A stretch of 64,000 nucleotides of DNA from Flectonema sp. DT1601 (Eukaryota > Euglenozoa > Diplonemea > Diplonemida > Diplonemidae): the NCBI GenBank assembly GCA_964019425.1, contig OZ025833.1, positions 124,001-188,000 of the forward strand, written 5' to 3'. The first letter of the stretch is position 1. The number at the start of each line of letters is the position of its first letter. The position numbers and the translations under genes were made by a program. Below, one piece after another: positions 9,714-20,513 of the stretch. The notes beneath the pieces were generated by a model, which had not been told where the DNA came from, did not search any database, and worked only from the letters and a program-made list of their open reading frames with translations.

Positions 9714-11405
9714 CTAAATTAATAGTTTAGTATTGGATCTCTTCTTTTTCTTCTTTTTAGTTCCTTCGAAGCTAGCTGTCAAGCTTTTTTTGCAATCGTA
9801 ATTAAATAAAGTACAAAACGTCTGAAGCACCTCAGGAGTAACATTATCTAAATCCATTCCGTGATCTCCAAAGTAGAGATTTGCGTAACTCATCCACTCT
9901 GCGAGTGATACCCGACCATCTGAGTCAGTGTCTGCCTGATCAAGAATAGAACCAGCCATGTCAACATCATCTACAGCTTTATTTATTACAGATAATGTAA
10001 GTGGTGATCCATCTGGTGACATTGAGTTGAACAGATCGAATATTGTTTGCTTCAGACTCTGCTGTCTTTTCGCAGTTCTTTTCTGCTTTGCTGTTGGCGG
10101 GGCTTGCAACTTCTTGACTGCTAGGAGAAGAGCGTCTTCAGTAGGCAGTTGATCTTCAGATTCCATTTGATCGAATTTCTCGCTGACAGTCGACTCACTA
10201 AAGAAAGTTCCATTTGTTACATTGTCAGTAGTCGCGAGACCAGAAAATAAATTTACTTGTAAAGGTGTGGACTGCGACTCCACCTGCTGTCGGGTTTCAA
10301 CAACTTCAGAAACTTCGTAATCAGACTGTTGATCTTCCTCAACAGCAGATTCCCTTTTTTGAGGACTCGCTGTTAGTGTAATTTCAGACATCGGGTTTGA
10401 AATGTTAATTTCTGTATGACCTTCTGAGATAGAATCTCGTCTCTGAATATCATCATTTGCAAGCTCACTTGACTGGATTGTAATGTCTTCATTCACATCA
10501 TTAACATTACTGTATGTTGTGAGATTGTTGGTAGTCATGTTCATTGCAATGGTTTTGTATTCAGTTATTTCTTCAGTTTTTGTAAGCATAACAGTTGAAT
10601 ACCACACTTGTGTTAAAAACACTGCGCAGATGTGATGAGTGCTAATACCAAGTCCATAACAGGCTACTAATCCTGAGTACGGGGTGTTCACAGACAAAGA
10701 CCAGATTCCAAATACCGGAATTAGCAATCCCTTAAGTAAACTGATAACCTCTCCAGAGACCATATTTGGAAGCTGGTACCCCATGGTGATAAGACTATCC
10801 ACAAATAAAAAAACTGAACCAACCGGAAACAAACTCATACATAAATAGGCAGCAAGATTTCCGATACAGTGGTGTAAAACTGCTACCACATTAACCAGTA
10901 ACCCTAATATTCGTTGATCATTCGATAGGCTTTGCGATTTCAACATCAACAATCCCGTGAGAAACCCTCCAGTAGCCGCATAACTAGATGTGTATATTAT
11001 CGGATATAGCACATCCATTTCAAAAAAAGCTCTAAAAAGAAGTACAGCAACAGGAGAGGACATAATCCACGACATTGACCAAGGAACAATATAGTGTGAG
11101 TATTTCGGCAACGCGATAGCAGTTAGCAATAACACGACGGGAATCGAACTTATGATGATAACGACGTTTCTCGTATCATCATTTTCAAAGAAACTGTTTA
11201 CGGATACGAACAGCATTGTAATTACTGATCCTCCCATCATTCCTCTTCTCCAAGTCCCGAATGAATCACCATCTGGTGGTAGTAGTCGATAGCCTAACAA
11301 ACCTGTTAGGATCCCTCCTCCCCAATGCTTCTCGAAATAGGCAGCGACAGCTCTAAAAATCCATGCAACAAATATAATTGCACCAGCTACGGGAAGGGTT
11401 ATCAT
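9714..11405 (-). CDS. Multi-span membrane protein with a C-terminal EF-hand
   Basis: This is a 563-aa protein. The start ATG lies 6 bases after AACAAGCAG. The first 280 residues hold about eight to nine hydrophobic segments, including LPVAGAIIFVAWIFRAVAAY, VVIIISSIPVVLLLTAIAL, AVLLFRAFFEM and LKGLLIPVFGIWSLS. Residues about 290-430 are polar, Ser/Thr/Glu/Gln-rich and probably cytosolic. Near residue 495 a canonical EF-hand loop, DTDSDGRVSLAE, follows a first half-site with weaker residues. The tail is basic (KKKKKKRS). Known families with an EF-hand after a membrane domain are calcium-responsive channels or carriers, but I do not recognise this membrane domain. A calcium-regulated transporter is inference only. 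Confidence 0.65.
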   Translation of the reverse strand: MITLPVAGAIIFVAWIFRAVAAYFEKHWGGGILTGLLGYRLLPPDGDSFGTWRRGMMGGSVITMLFVSVNSFFENDDTRNVVIIISSIPVVLLLTAIALPKYSHYIVPWSMSWIMSSPVAVLLFRAFFEMDVLYPIIYTSSYAATGGFLTGLLMLKSQSLSNDQRILGLLVNVVAVLHHCIGNLAAYLCMSLFPVGSVFLFVDSLITMGYQLPNMVSGEVISLLKGLLIPVFGIWSLSVNTPYSGLVACYGLGISTHHICAVFLTQVWYSTVMLTKTEEITEYKTIAMNMTTNNLTTYSNVNDVNEDITIQSSELANDDIQRRDSISEGHTEINISNPMSEITLTASPQKRESAVEEDQQSDYEVSEVVETRQQVESQSTPLQVNLFSGLATTDNVTNGTFFSESTVSEKFDQMESEDQLPTEDALLLAVKKLQAPPTAKQKRTAKRQQSLKQTIFDLFNSMSPDGSPLTLSVINKAVDDVDMAGSILDQADTDSDGRVSLAEWMSYANLYFGDHGMDLDNVTPEVLQTFCTLFNYDCKKSLTASFEGTKKKKKKRSNTKLLI

Positions 11406-12135
11406 TATTGCCTGCTTGTTAAAAACAATTAATTAAAAGAATACAAAATAATAATACTAATTACTAATACAGATGACCTGTTTCGTAATTTTCATTTTGT
11501 TTTTTTTGTGAAAGAAAGCTGTTGTAAAAGGTATTTATTAACTTTACTTGTTAGGAGCTATTCGAATTTAACATTGTTGAATGATGATAAGCTTTGACAG
11601 TAGTCACCTATAGTCGATGGGGATAGAGTCACATCCGACAGCGACATATCAAAACAGAGAACAGAGGAAAAGGGAGAAGTAAATATGATCTGATGATAGA
11701 GGAAGAATAACAAAATCACGAAATCAGACACAACACCAACCCATAAAAAAGACGACTTAAAAACAAACGCAGTGGAATGCTAAGATAGATCTTCAGAAAA
11801 GGCAGCATCAAATTACGTAAAAAATAAAAAAAAAATAGAAACTGATACACATTAACAATTGAGATGTAATATCGGAATAGACTCCGGACAGACAGTGCTT
11901 TCGTTACAGGTGTTAATGTGTATATTCAATTGAAAATAAACTTTTTTAAAAATAAAATAATAACTAGTACTGAATATGATAACAGAGGTTTGTTGGAATA
12001 TTGTAAATTTTTCCAAAGTATAGAAAATATTTATGACTTTATAAAGCAAAGATAATAGATAGCCTGATGACTTCCTCCCAAGTCACATTCTTCGTTCTTT
12101 TGTTTGACTCAACCAGCTTCAGTTATCTATTTAAC
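11406..12135. other. Intergenic
   Basis: This is a 730-bp spacer. A 65-codon minus ORF at 11852-12049 is AT-rich and Phe/Ile-heavy, so it was not accepted. I see nothing else. Confidence 0.4.
11412..11430 (-). promoter_or_regulatory. Candidate spliced-leader acceptor (EF-hand gene)
   Basis: The minus strand reads TTGTTTTTAACAAGCAG and then 6 bases to the ATG. The tract and AG fit the pattern seen before most genes in the window. Confidence 0.4.
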
Positions 12136-12819
12136 TCAGTTGTTAAACTTATACAACACGTGTGTTCTATCAGGATCAACATACAAGTTGGTTTTATCTT
12201 TGAGAGTAAGTTTACTGCTCAGTGACTCAAGAGCTTCTTTGAGAGAGACACGACCAAGTCGAGTCGCAAGGTAGAGTGGAGTTGAAGGATTGCGGTGACG
12301 AAGAATCGCATTTGTGAGAGGCTGTACAAACGCGCGGTTGTAGTTAACATCAGCAGCGATAACAACATCGACTGTTGGGAAAGGGGAGGTATCTGCTTTA
12401 CACCAATCAAGAATATCTCCAACAACAACATTAAGTTCAGGATATCTATCGCTGTTGTATTTAATTGCTGCATCTAATTCAGAGATCGCCTGCGGTGACA
12501 GGTCAGTTGCTAAAACTGACTTAGCTCCGCTGAGCGCTGCAGCAATTGATGGTAATCCTAACCCGCATCCCAACTCCATTACGGTCTTTCCTCTAACAGT
12601 GTGTGGATTATTAATGATCCATTCTGACATTAATAAAGAAGATTCCCAAACAGCTACTTTATGAGCAGGTAGCGCAACCTTGAATCCACCAATGGTAATA
12701 TCTTGCCAGGCAAGAGTCTCATCTTCCTCTTCGTCAGAAGCAATAAATTCAAACAAGTCTGGAAGCTCATCAGTGCTGGAAACATCACAAAGCGATTCGT
12801 TGCTGCTGTTGGTTTGCAT
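12136..12819 (-). CDS. METTL21-like (Methyltransf_16) protein methyltransferase
   Basis: This is a 227-aa protein starting at MQTNSSNESL, 22 bases after CTTTCATCAG. An acidic N-terminus (SDEEEDETLAW) precedes KVAVWESSLLMSEWI, the conserved W-x(3)-L lead-in of the family. The SAM-binding motif I is VMELGCGLGLPSIAAAL, motif II is SVLATDLSP, and the family DxxY-like site is VDVVIAADVNYNR. Relatives methylate lysines of chaperones and translation factors. The substrate here is not predictable. Length and motif order match the family. Confidence 0.85.
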   Translation of the reverse strand: MQTNSSNESLCDVSSTDELPDLFEFIASDEEEDETLAWQDITIGGFKVALPAHKVAVWESSLLMSEWIINNPHTVRGKTVMELGCGLGLPSIAAALSGAKSVLATDLSPQAISELDAAIKYNSDRYPELNVVVGDILDWCKADTSPFPTVDVVIAADVNYNRAFVQPLTNAILRHRNPSTPLYLATRLGRVSLKEALESLSSKLTLKDKTNLYVDPDRTHVLYKFNN

Positions 12820-13102
12820 ATTTGGTAATAATAATAAACTGATGAAAGCATTTTTTATTAATAATATTACACGACGCCGTGCGCAACACTCACGTTCCGC
12901 TACCGAGAATAATTGTTTTTTTTTGTAGAACACTTCTGTTGAGATGTTATGAAAAAATTATTACAATTCCCCTTAGTCATCATAACACAGAAATCAACCG
13001 TCTCGTTAATTGTGAGACATGCTACCTAAAAACATCGCAATATTCACGATGGATTAGCTAGGCACTACGACGTAGGATAGATCAATTCGTAGATCTGCTT
13101 TA

Positions 13103-13690
13103 TTATGTTAGTGGTTGTTGCCACATGTGTTTTAGTGGTGGCTGCTCGTTGGAATCAATTTTTGGTCTTTTTCTATTTGTGTGTATCGGAGATGGAGGAT
13201 TCCCTGAGTGAATAATACTTAACACTTTTTGTAATTCTTCACTGTTGCTTACTCGCCAAACACATGCGAAACCCTCATCAGTCGATGGAGGTTGAAATGC
13301 TTTGTAAGTTCTCCTTAGGATGCCAGCATTCTCTGAAGACCACGTAAATCTATTGTGATTATCACCTCTGATCCTAAGCTGGTTGACACATGTGTCAATG
13401 GGTGGTGTTAGCCAAAGACATAGAGCAGGAATATTCAACTTTTGGCACACCGATATAAATTCACGCCGTTGTCCCTCATCACTATTAATGCGATCAACAA
13501 CAACACTGTTACCCCTCACTCGCAGAATTACTTCTGCTGCTGCTGCTTGTGGACCCACAGCAGGTATTTCATCTTGACTTATTACTTTCCAGTTTAATGC
13601 TCCTCCCGCCTTTTCAATCATTTTTGCTGTTGTACTCTTTCCGCATCCCATAACCCCACAGACTAGGAGCATTACTTTCTCCATCTCCAT
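13103..13690 (-). CDS. P-loop kinase of the polynucleotide-kinase/tRNA-ligase type
   Basis: This is a 195-aa protein. The Walker A motif is GVMGCGKSTTA (residues about 12-22). A VVVDRINSDEGQRREFI stretch (about 64-80) matches the D-R-x-N-x(4)-Q-R motif of the 5'-OH polynucleotide kinase domain in PNKP and of kinase domains in tRNA ligases. The arginine-rich lid is probably LRRTYKAFQPP. The C-terminal 35 residues are basic and possibly disordered, with a putative nuclear signal NRKRPK. It lacks phosphatase or ligase domains, so it may act alone in RNA or DNA end healing; that role is inference. Either of two nearby ATGs (13690 or 13684) could be the start. Confidence 0.75.
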   Translation of the reverse strand: MEMEKVMLLVCGVMGCGKSTTAKMIEKAGGALNWKVISQDEIPAVGPQAAAAEVILRVRGNSVVVDRINSDEGQRREFISVCQKLNIPALCLWLTPPIDTCVNQLRIRGDNHNRFTWSSENAGILRRTYKAFQPPSTDEGFACVWRVSNSEELQKVLSIIHSGNPPSPIHTNRKRPKIDSNEQPPLKHMWQQPLT

Positions 13691-14012
13691 CTTCGTTTTC
13701 GATATTGTTTCTCAACACGACATGGTTGCTGTTGATTTAATTATGTTCGTTCTAATAATTAAAACAGTTCAGGAAAAGAAAAAAAAAAGGTACGATACAA
13801 TTCTTGTACACTTCGGAGAAGTGTAAACAACAAAAAAAAACATGTGCTGTCTAAAAAAGGAAGGAACTGTTAATACACAACTTGAATAGTAAAGAAGATA
13901 ATTATTCATCTTATTATCGAATATTAGGTCTACACTTACTTCGAGATTTCTTAATTACTACGAAAGGGTAGTTAAGAAGCAAATGTGTGGAAGGCTTAGT
14001 GGAAGGGATATA
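13691..14012. other. Intergenic
   Basis: This short spacer holds A runs near 13780 and 13835. No gene is seen. Confidence 0.4.
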
Positions 14013-15098
14013 TTACGAGGAGCAGAAGCCACACGATTTTCTGCATTTCTTTTTCATGAATGCTCTGTTGTTGTTGCACTCACCATCTTCAGCCCATTGG
14101 CGGCAATCCTCATCAGTGTCGATGCATTTTCTGCGGGGTGGAGGGGCGATATCATCATCTTCACTAATGGCGCGTCTTCTTCTGGTTGGTGGTGGTACTG
14201 CTTCTTCTTCTTCTTCCTTCCTTCTTTTATTGGCAGCCCTCTGTTTTGCTGCTACGACTTCTAATTCTCTGTTAATTTTCTCAGTTTTAATCTCTTCTTG
14301 TTTCCTTTCTTCTTCCAATTGCTTTCCCTGTTTTGTTATTGTTTTAATTAGCCCAGGTTTATAATTAACGACCGTAGCTGTAAATAAATATAATTTCATA
14401 CATAAAGCTCACGAAGTACTCTGTTTTCCTCACGGAAAGCATTGACTAGTAACCTCTTGTGTTTTGCATCACTTTGACCAATTTGCCGGATCCCTTCCTT
14501 TTCGTCAAGAAGTTGGTTATTCTCATATTTCATTCTTTCAATAACGAGAAGAACATCTGCACCCTCATCTGTCCTGTCCTGTTGCTCACGGTAAAGGTCT
14601 CCTTCACACTCAGCAGTAGAAGCGAACAATTCTTTGTGAGCTTCACTGAGTATACTATTCTCTCTCTCTAACAAAACTATTTCTGACTTCAATTGAGTCA
14701 TGAGGTCTGTTTTGGTACAAACGTGAGAAATAAATTAATATAGAATTTGAGATATCGAAAACCTGCCAATAGAAAAGTTACATACCGTCAGTTTGTTCAC
14801 CCGCTCCCGCCTTTAATTGTTGTTTATGACATGCGTGTAATCTCTCATTTTGAACCTGATTAGCTAAGACCAACTGCTTGACTGTGTTCTCTAATTCTCC
14901 TGAGGAACTGTTTTGTTTTGTTTTTTTTACAGGAAGAAGTGATCATACGATGGTCAGACTGTTGGAGGGGGGTACTAAGAACACATTAGTAACAAACCTT
15001 CTTCCCATTAGGTACGCCATGCTTGACATTAACATTAAAGCTACTAGGCCCATCCCAGTAAATATCTTTAGCCTTAACGTTCCCCTGTCTTGCAGCAT
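14013..15098 (-). CDS. Single-pass membrane coiled-coil protein with a C-terminal ShK domain
   Basis: I predict four exons: 14998-15098, 14786-14907, 14413-14706 and 14013-14377. The GT-AG introns are 90, 79 and 35 nt (phases 2, 1, 1) and keep one frame of 293 aa. The start MLQDRGTLR follows TCTCCAACAG by 7 bases. A membrane anchor (TGMGLVALMLMSSMAYLMG) sits at residues about 14-32, then about 170 residues of charged helix (LKSEIVLLERENSILSEAHK, and GKQLEEERKQEE, EEEEEAV). The end is a six-cysteine ShK (ShKT) domain, C-x6-C-x7-C-x10-C-x3-C-x2-C, beginning CIDTDEDC. This predicts a type II protein with the ShK module in the lumen or outside. ShK modules occur as accessory domains beside enzymes; no enzyme is present here. 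The first 5' splice site (GTTTGT) is weak, so exon 1 is the least certain. Confidence 0.65.
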
Positions 15099-16236
15099 TG
15101 TTCTACTGTTGGAGAATCACCTGCACGGGGGGCTGAGAGAATAAGAAGATAAACTAGACTAGGTACTTTCACAATATCAGGTCGCTCACGTCTTTGTATT
15201 TGATGTTTATCTGTATTCTGAGACATCTTGCAAAAAAAAAAAAAAAATTATTATTTTTTATTTTTGTTGAGTGGTGTGACTACCGGGATACTTGTGTTTT
15301 TTGTGTTTCAAGTCAGTATTGGAACTTGCTGCAATCTTATTGTCCTTATTCCAATAATGTACTTTGAATATGGGGAACTAGTCGACAGGCGTAAACTAGA
15401 ATTTTTGAACGTAATTTACTTGAGAAGTTAGAAATATCAAAATAATTTACTTTTTTTGATAAAGGAAAAAAAAGAAAGGAAACTTGAAGAGAAAAAAGAA
15501 AAAAAAAGAGAGGATTTAAAAAAAAAAAAAAAAGAAATCAACAACAGCTACGTCCACAGGGGAATGAGAGTAGTGAAGAACGGTATTCTTACGTTGAATC
15601 TTTTTTTCTAAATTTTTTTTTTTTATTTTTTTATAATTTCATTTCTGTTCGATAGAGATGAATGTTGTTGGACTAATTGTATTTTTTTTATTTTTATTGC
15701 TACGATCTCAACATAAAATAAGACTACTTAATTTAAATTTTTTGTACACGTGCATGTTTCTTACCAACCAGTAAATCACGACATTAGGCCGTTCTTTAAG
15801 AGCTGAACCTAATAAGTCCATTCAGAAATTCAATACAGAAAAATGGTCCACACAAACATGATAAACCATACTGGTAAATAAAAAACATAAGCAGAGTACA
15901 TGTATATTATTTTAAGCATGAAAAAGACGGTGAGAAGAGCATGGTCTCACGTAAAATAATTATCTGTGACTCTTTTAAAGAAGTGAAGCATCGGGTAAAC
16001 TCCAGAAAGCTTCAAATTAGACGTTTGCATAACGAACAAAGGGAGGGGGAAAATATATATAAAAAAAGAGAGTGTAAGCAGGTCACCGCTTATTACGGAT
16101 CCACAGCCAGTCTGTTGTAATTTAATTATTCCAAAGAAAGCAGTGGCTCTGACTTGTTTTTTTTTTTTCTGGTATGTTCACAGACGTTATACAACAAACA
16201 AAAAAGGAAACCAGGAATATAAAAAAGGAAAGCGTC

Positions 16237-16237
<1 letters not shown>

Positions 16238-16271
<34 letters not shown>
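16238..16271. repeat. Poly(A) tract, 34 bases
   Basis: This is an uninterrupted A run on the plus strand in the gene desert. Confidence 0.9.
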
Positions 16272-16273
<2 letters not shown>

Positions 16274-16984
16274 ATTCTCTATGGTTAATAAAGCCTAAAT
16301 AAACAAAGTAATGCTATTCAAAACAAAGGTACGAAATTTAAACTTTTTTTTTTTTTTTTTTTTTTTTTTGAAAAGTATTTTCCTGGCAAAGCGTCATATC
16401 AGAGAAAGCAGAAGTTTAACCTTTCCTTGGAAACGATTGTCCAAAAAAAGAGTTGACTTCTGCTTATTACGGCCACAGATAAAAAATAAAACAACACATT
16501 CTACAAATATAGTTAATTTTCATTATTATAAAAAAAAGAAATTTTTTTTTTTTTGTATTGTTTAAGAAGGTAATCCGTTTTTGGCATAATATGATTGATA
16601 ACGATAAGAGGAAACAAAAAAAAATAATTTAAAAAAAAAATGATTAAAAAATATTTAAAAAAAGGCAAATACTTAAACAACATCACGCTACAATTTAAAT
16701 AAGATTCCAAATTCCTTTTTTTTTTTTTTAATTTTTTTTTTTTTTTTTTTATGTATCTTTATTTTTACTAGTACCCTGCGGCTGTTTTTCTTTTTTTTTT
16801 TTTTTCTTTCTTTTTTTTTTCACAAAGCAAGCACACAATTAACGTCATCACAGCCGATTAAATAAAAAAAGGCCGTTAGGATGCAGATCGGTAGCCTTAC
16901 TATGGACGAGAAAGGGAAGAAGACTCCCAAAGCCTTTATTTTTTTTTCCATTATAATCACCGAATAAAGAGGACGCTGAGAGGT

Positions 16985-17063
16985 CCACTACCAAAATAAA
17001 ACTCAACTGATTATGAGCCGACATGGTCCGGCTCGTGTCGCCGGTTTTATTTTAAGTTAGTGG
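16985..17063. repeat. Imperfect inverted repeat (hairpin)
   Basis: The left arm (16985-17020) begins CCACTACCAAAATAAAAC and ends GAGCCG. The reverse complement of the right arm (about 17029-17063) begins CCACTAACTTAAAATAAAAC and ends GAGCCG. The loop is about 8 bases. It could be a small structured RNA or a miniature transposon remnant. Confidence 0.5.
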
Positions 17064-18859
17064 CTTAATCAACAAGTAGTAAAACTAAAATTGACCTCAC
17101 AAAAGCACAAAGATTTTTTTTTTTTTTCTTTTATCCATATCTATGGTGAAACGTTAGTTAACAAACGTTAGTTGAAATGAAAACAAAAAAACCGGAAAAA
17201 AAAGAAGGAAAAAAAAAATATGAGTCAACCTTTCTTGTTCTTATTTTCATTCATTGCAGAGGTAGCCACCAGTCATTACGTCACATTGTCGACTGACTAT
17301 TTACGGAGATAAGAAAAACAGATCCCGTCAGCAACAACTCTTTTAGCGAATGGTTGCGCTCCGATTCCACTGAGGTAGCTAATGCAAAAAAGCATTCGGT
17401 GAAAAAAGTACGTCGTTTCCACAAGAGTAACACAAGATTTCGATTTTCACAAAAAAAAAAAAATGAAATAAAACAAATAAAAGTAAAGTCAGATAACTCT
17501 CACCCCTCTATTTTCCACACCACCACGGAACAGAGTATTTCAAATCATAGGCACAGCAACGTGTTTTTTCCTGTACAAAAAACAGGTTTCCAACTACGAA
17601 ATGAGCGTAATATTTCCCCCGGGTAAATCTCACACATAATAAAGACACATCTTGCTTACTAAGGTCACATCTGAGATATATACCACACGAGTATTGTGTG
17701 CGATCGTCCATCCTCAATGATGCAAGTAAACACATTCTCCGGGTTTTAGAAAATTAATTATTCATTTAAGGTTTCGTGCGGAAGACACAACCAGAAAGTA
17801 TCCTGCGATTACAAACCAGCTATGTCATGAGGATCTACAATTCTTGTCAGGTAAAACACACTGCACGATGATTCGTTCAGGTGTAGAGTCCTAACATACT
17901 ATTTTGAAAAAGGGATTTTATTTCCCCAAAAGGAAAGGAAGAAAACAACAGAGAGGAAAATAACCAGGGAATCAGCAAAAAAAAATTTTACCCCATGATG
18001 GGTGTAAAAACAAACTTTTTTTTTTTCTTTTTTTTTTCCTTCTAATATTTTTGCTGAAGGCCAATAGCCACCCAACAAGAGAGAGCCTAATTCGTTTGCA
18101 GTTATCGCAATAACGTTTTAATCCTATATCGTTAGGTAAACAAAGCATCTCTATTACTTTAGTGGAGTATATAAAAAACACAACGGAGAAAGAGTACTAA
18201 GCAAAAAACAGCCAATCTCGGTAAAGCTAAATCGCTACCGCTATACTTGCATAACTCACTGAATGCGGAAGTTTGCACCCAACTCATGCTGCCAAATCAT
18301 CATCATGTTTCAGTGGCTAAGCAAGCTCGCATTCATATTTAGTAAAAAAAAGAAGAACAATATTATGATGATATGTCCCCGGAATTCGACGACAATAAGG
18401 ATGCGTATTTCGAAAAAAAAAGCAAATCCATCCCGTGGAAAGGATTGGTGACCAGTACTCAAAAGGCTCCGACAATGCAATTCAAAAAAAAAAACCCAAC
18501 TAAGGGGAAAAAAAGAAATCATAACACGCATTTCAACGTACATATATGTATTTTCGAAAAAAAAGAAAAACAACAACAAGAACAACAAAAAAACCATCGG
18601 ACTATTTCCAATGCTAAAAATGTTATTTAAAAGCCAAGATTGAGAAAGAGAGGAGAAAAAAAAAAAAAATGTATTCAGAAATAACGAGAATTTGGACAGC
18701 ATAATTAAAAAAAAAAAACCATAAACACGTCAATTGTCATCTACCCAAAATATCTGAGCAAGGTGATAGCGAAATATTATTTTTTTTTAAATTTTTTTTT
18801 TTTTTTTTGAATAAGCCAAGAGCCCTTTTCTCTACAATGTAAGATTAAAAACTGAGAGG

Positions 18860-18891
<32 letters not shown>

Positions 18892-19331
18892 GGAGAGAAC
18901 AGAGTAAAAAAACAACTAGAATTTATGAATATTCCCAACAACAGGTCTTCTTCCTCCTACAACAAAAAAAGAGGTCTATTATTACTTTACCACTCATACC
19001 CTTGTTTTAAATATAGAGATATTTTTAGTTTCTGATATTACTAACGAACTATTGCACAAAGAATCGCAATAGTTCCAGTTTTTTTTTTTTTTTTTCGTTA
19101 ATTTTTTTTATATTTATCCAATTATTACACGTTGGCTGCACAAACATAGGGAGGGAGGTTTCGCGTTGTTGCAACTTTTTTTTTATTTATTTTTTTTTTT
19201 TTTTTAGTAAATCAACGTATATGATTAAACAACTGACTGCTCTTTATTAGAGTTAGTAGGGGGGTAGCAGTTATGATAAATTTTTTTTTTTTTTTTTTTA
19301 AATTGAGTGTGACATCCTCACATATTTTATT

Positions 19332-20513
19332 TTAAAAAATAGTTGAATGACCCATTGGGCTCCATCCAGAGAATGCTGATTGAGCTGGAAGTGGGAGAGT
19401 GATTGGGTTCTTATGATCGTCAACGCGATTCCATAATGTATCATACGCAAGAATAGATGAAAGTGGAGTTCTTCCTCTGTAGCCATTGTAGTAGCTGCCC
19501 GACCACTTAGCGATAGTGTCAGAACAATGTCTAAACACAGCTGATATTTGTCTGCCTCGGACTAAATGTGGTATCAGATTCCTACGAGTAGTCGGATCGA
19601 TTATTCGAAATCCATTTCCAGTTTCAATTTCAGAACCTTCCTCTGAACTTGATCCAGAAGTTACTTCCTCAGTTGAATCATCATCACTACTGCAGAGTGC
19701 CACCGTACCAGTAAGTCCGGCTCCGTAGAACGCAAAAAAATCAACCAAAACCTGACCCGCATGCGAAGCATTGGCTGTTATCGTACAGCAGTACAAGATC
19801 ATCAGCATGGTAGCGTAAGCTGATATTCCGCCTGTTTCTTGTATATTACATCTTGACTGAGAGAGTACCAACCAAACAGTCACAAATACATCTTTTGCAA
19901 CTGGATATTTCTTAAGGTAATCGTTAATAACAGAGTCTAGTTGCTGTGCTTCCGCAAAGGTTTTTTCTGCCTCTCCGTAGTCTATTTTAATGTTCACTGC
20001 TACACTGCCTCCGTTATTTGTTTTAGTTGACAACTTTAAGTATTGACACTGTTTTAGTGAAAAGAATGTTTTGTTCTTTGACTGTGGTGAAACGGTAAGA
20101 CCTTGTTGAGTGAGGAGTGTAGTTAGTCGACTGATGTCGCAGTTTTTTGGGAAGTCAGTTACAATTAAGGCAGGGGTGGGTTCATCGTCGTCAGACATCT
20201 GTAGTGAAATCCCATTCAAGAATGATTTCGTGTCACGGACATCGCAGCCGATTACCACCTGAGATACAGCCTCTCTTAATACACTTCTAATCAGGTTGGA
20301 AGCTTTATTTTCTGATTGTGAAAACATCATTAAGTCTTTCAAAGCAACAACTTCTTCCCCAATTGCGAATTCATTACCAACCACACCCCCTGACAACCAC
20401 GGAGTAGCAATCCCAACGCTGCCATCAACGCGAACTATAAGTTCTCTCTTTCGCGTTTCTTTCTTTTCCTTGGCTGCGGCTACGGTTTTTAAGCTCCACG
20501 TCGGGGTACTCAT
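19332..20513 (-). CDS. Trf4/TUTase-like nucleotidyltransferase
   Basis: This is a 393-aa protein. Residues about 96-110 (KSFLNGISLQMSDDD) match the Pol-beta nucleotidyltransferase signature G-S-x(2)-N/T-G-L-x-L-x(2)-S-D-x-D, with K-S in place of G-S. Both metal-binding acids of the D-x-D are present (SDDD, 107-110). The third catalytic acid would fall in VAVNIKID (residues 172-178), where an Asn occupies the usual Asp position and D178 lies four further on. The PAP-associated central domain follows: YPVAKDVFVTVWLVLSQ, then GGISAYATMLMILY (228-241) and VLVDFFAFYGAGL. An acidic Ser-rich loop (about 279-300) interrupts it. Family roles are RNA 3' uridylation or adenylation. Divergence makes activity uncertain. 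Confidence 0.7.
   Translation of the reverse strand: MSTPTWSLKTVAAAKEKKETRKRELIVRVDGSVGIATPWLSGGVVGNEFAIGEEVVALKDLMMFSQSENKASNLIRSVLREAVSQVVIGCDVRDTKSFLNGISLQMSDDDEPTPALIVTDFPKNCDISRLTTLLTQQGLTVSPQSKNKTFFSLKQCQYLKLSTKTNNGGSVAVNIKIDYGEAEKTFAEAQQLDSVINDYLKKYPVAKDVFVTVWLVLSQSRCNIQETGGISAYATMLMILYCCTITANASHAGQVLVDFFAFYGAGLTGTVALCSSDDDSTEEVTSGSSSEEGSEIETGNGFRIIDPTTRRNLIPHLVRGRQISAVFRHCSDTIAKWSGSYYNGYRGRTPLSSILAYDTLWNRVDDHKNPITLPLPAQSAFSGWSPMGHSTIF

Larger units (their letters stand above)
15099..19331. other. Gene desert rich in A/T runs
   Basis: These 4.2 kb have no ORF that resembles a protein. They hold dozens of A or T runs, including 34 A at 16238-16271 and about 28 A near 18861-18888. Islands of mixed sequence occur at about 16075-16160, 16850-17090, 17240-17420 and 17600-17760. 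Two of these share a GCTTATTACGG..CCACAG motif (16088, 16462) and one forms a hairpin (16985-17063). I searched by eye for spliced-leader RNA, U6 (ACAGAGA...AGATTAGC), 5S and tRNA motifs and found none. Confidence 0.5.

Noticed and set aside
15099-15221. Upstream start MSQNTDKHQ for the ShK-domain gene
   Set aside because: No GT-AG combination joined it in frame to the membrane anchor; the acceptor TCTCCAACAG just before MLQDRG is simpler.
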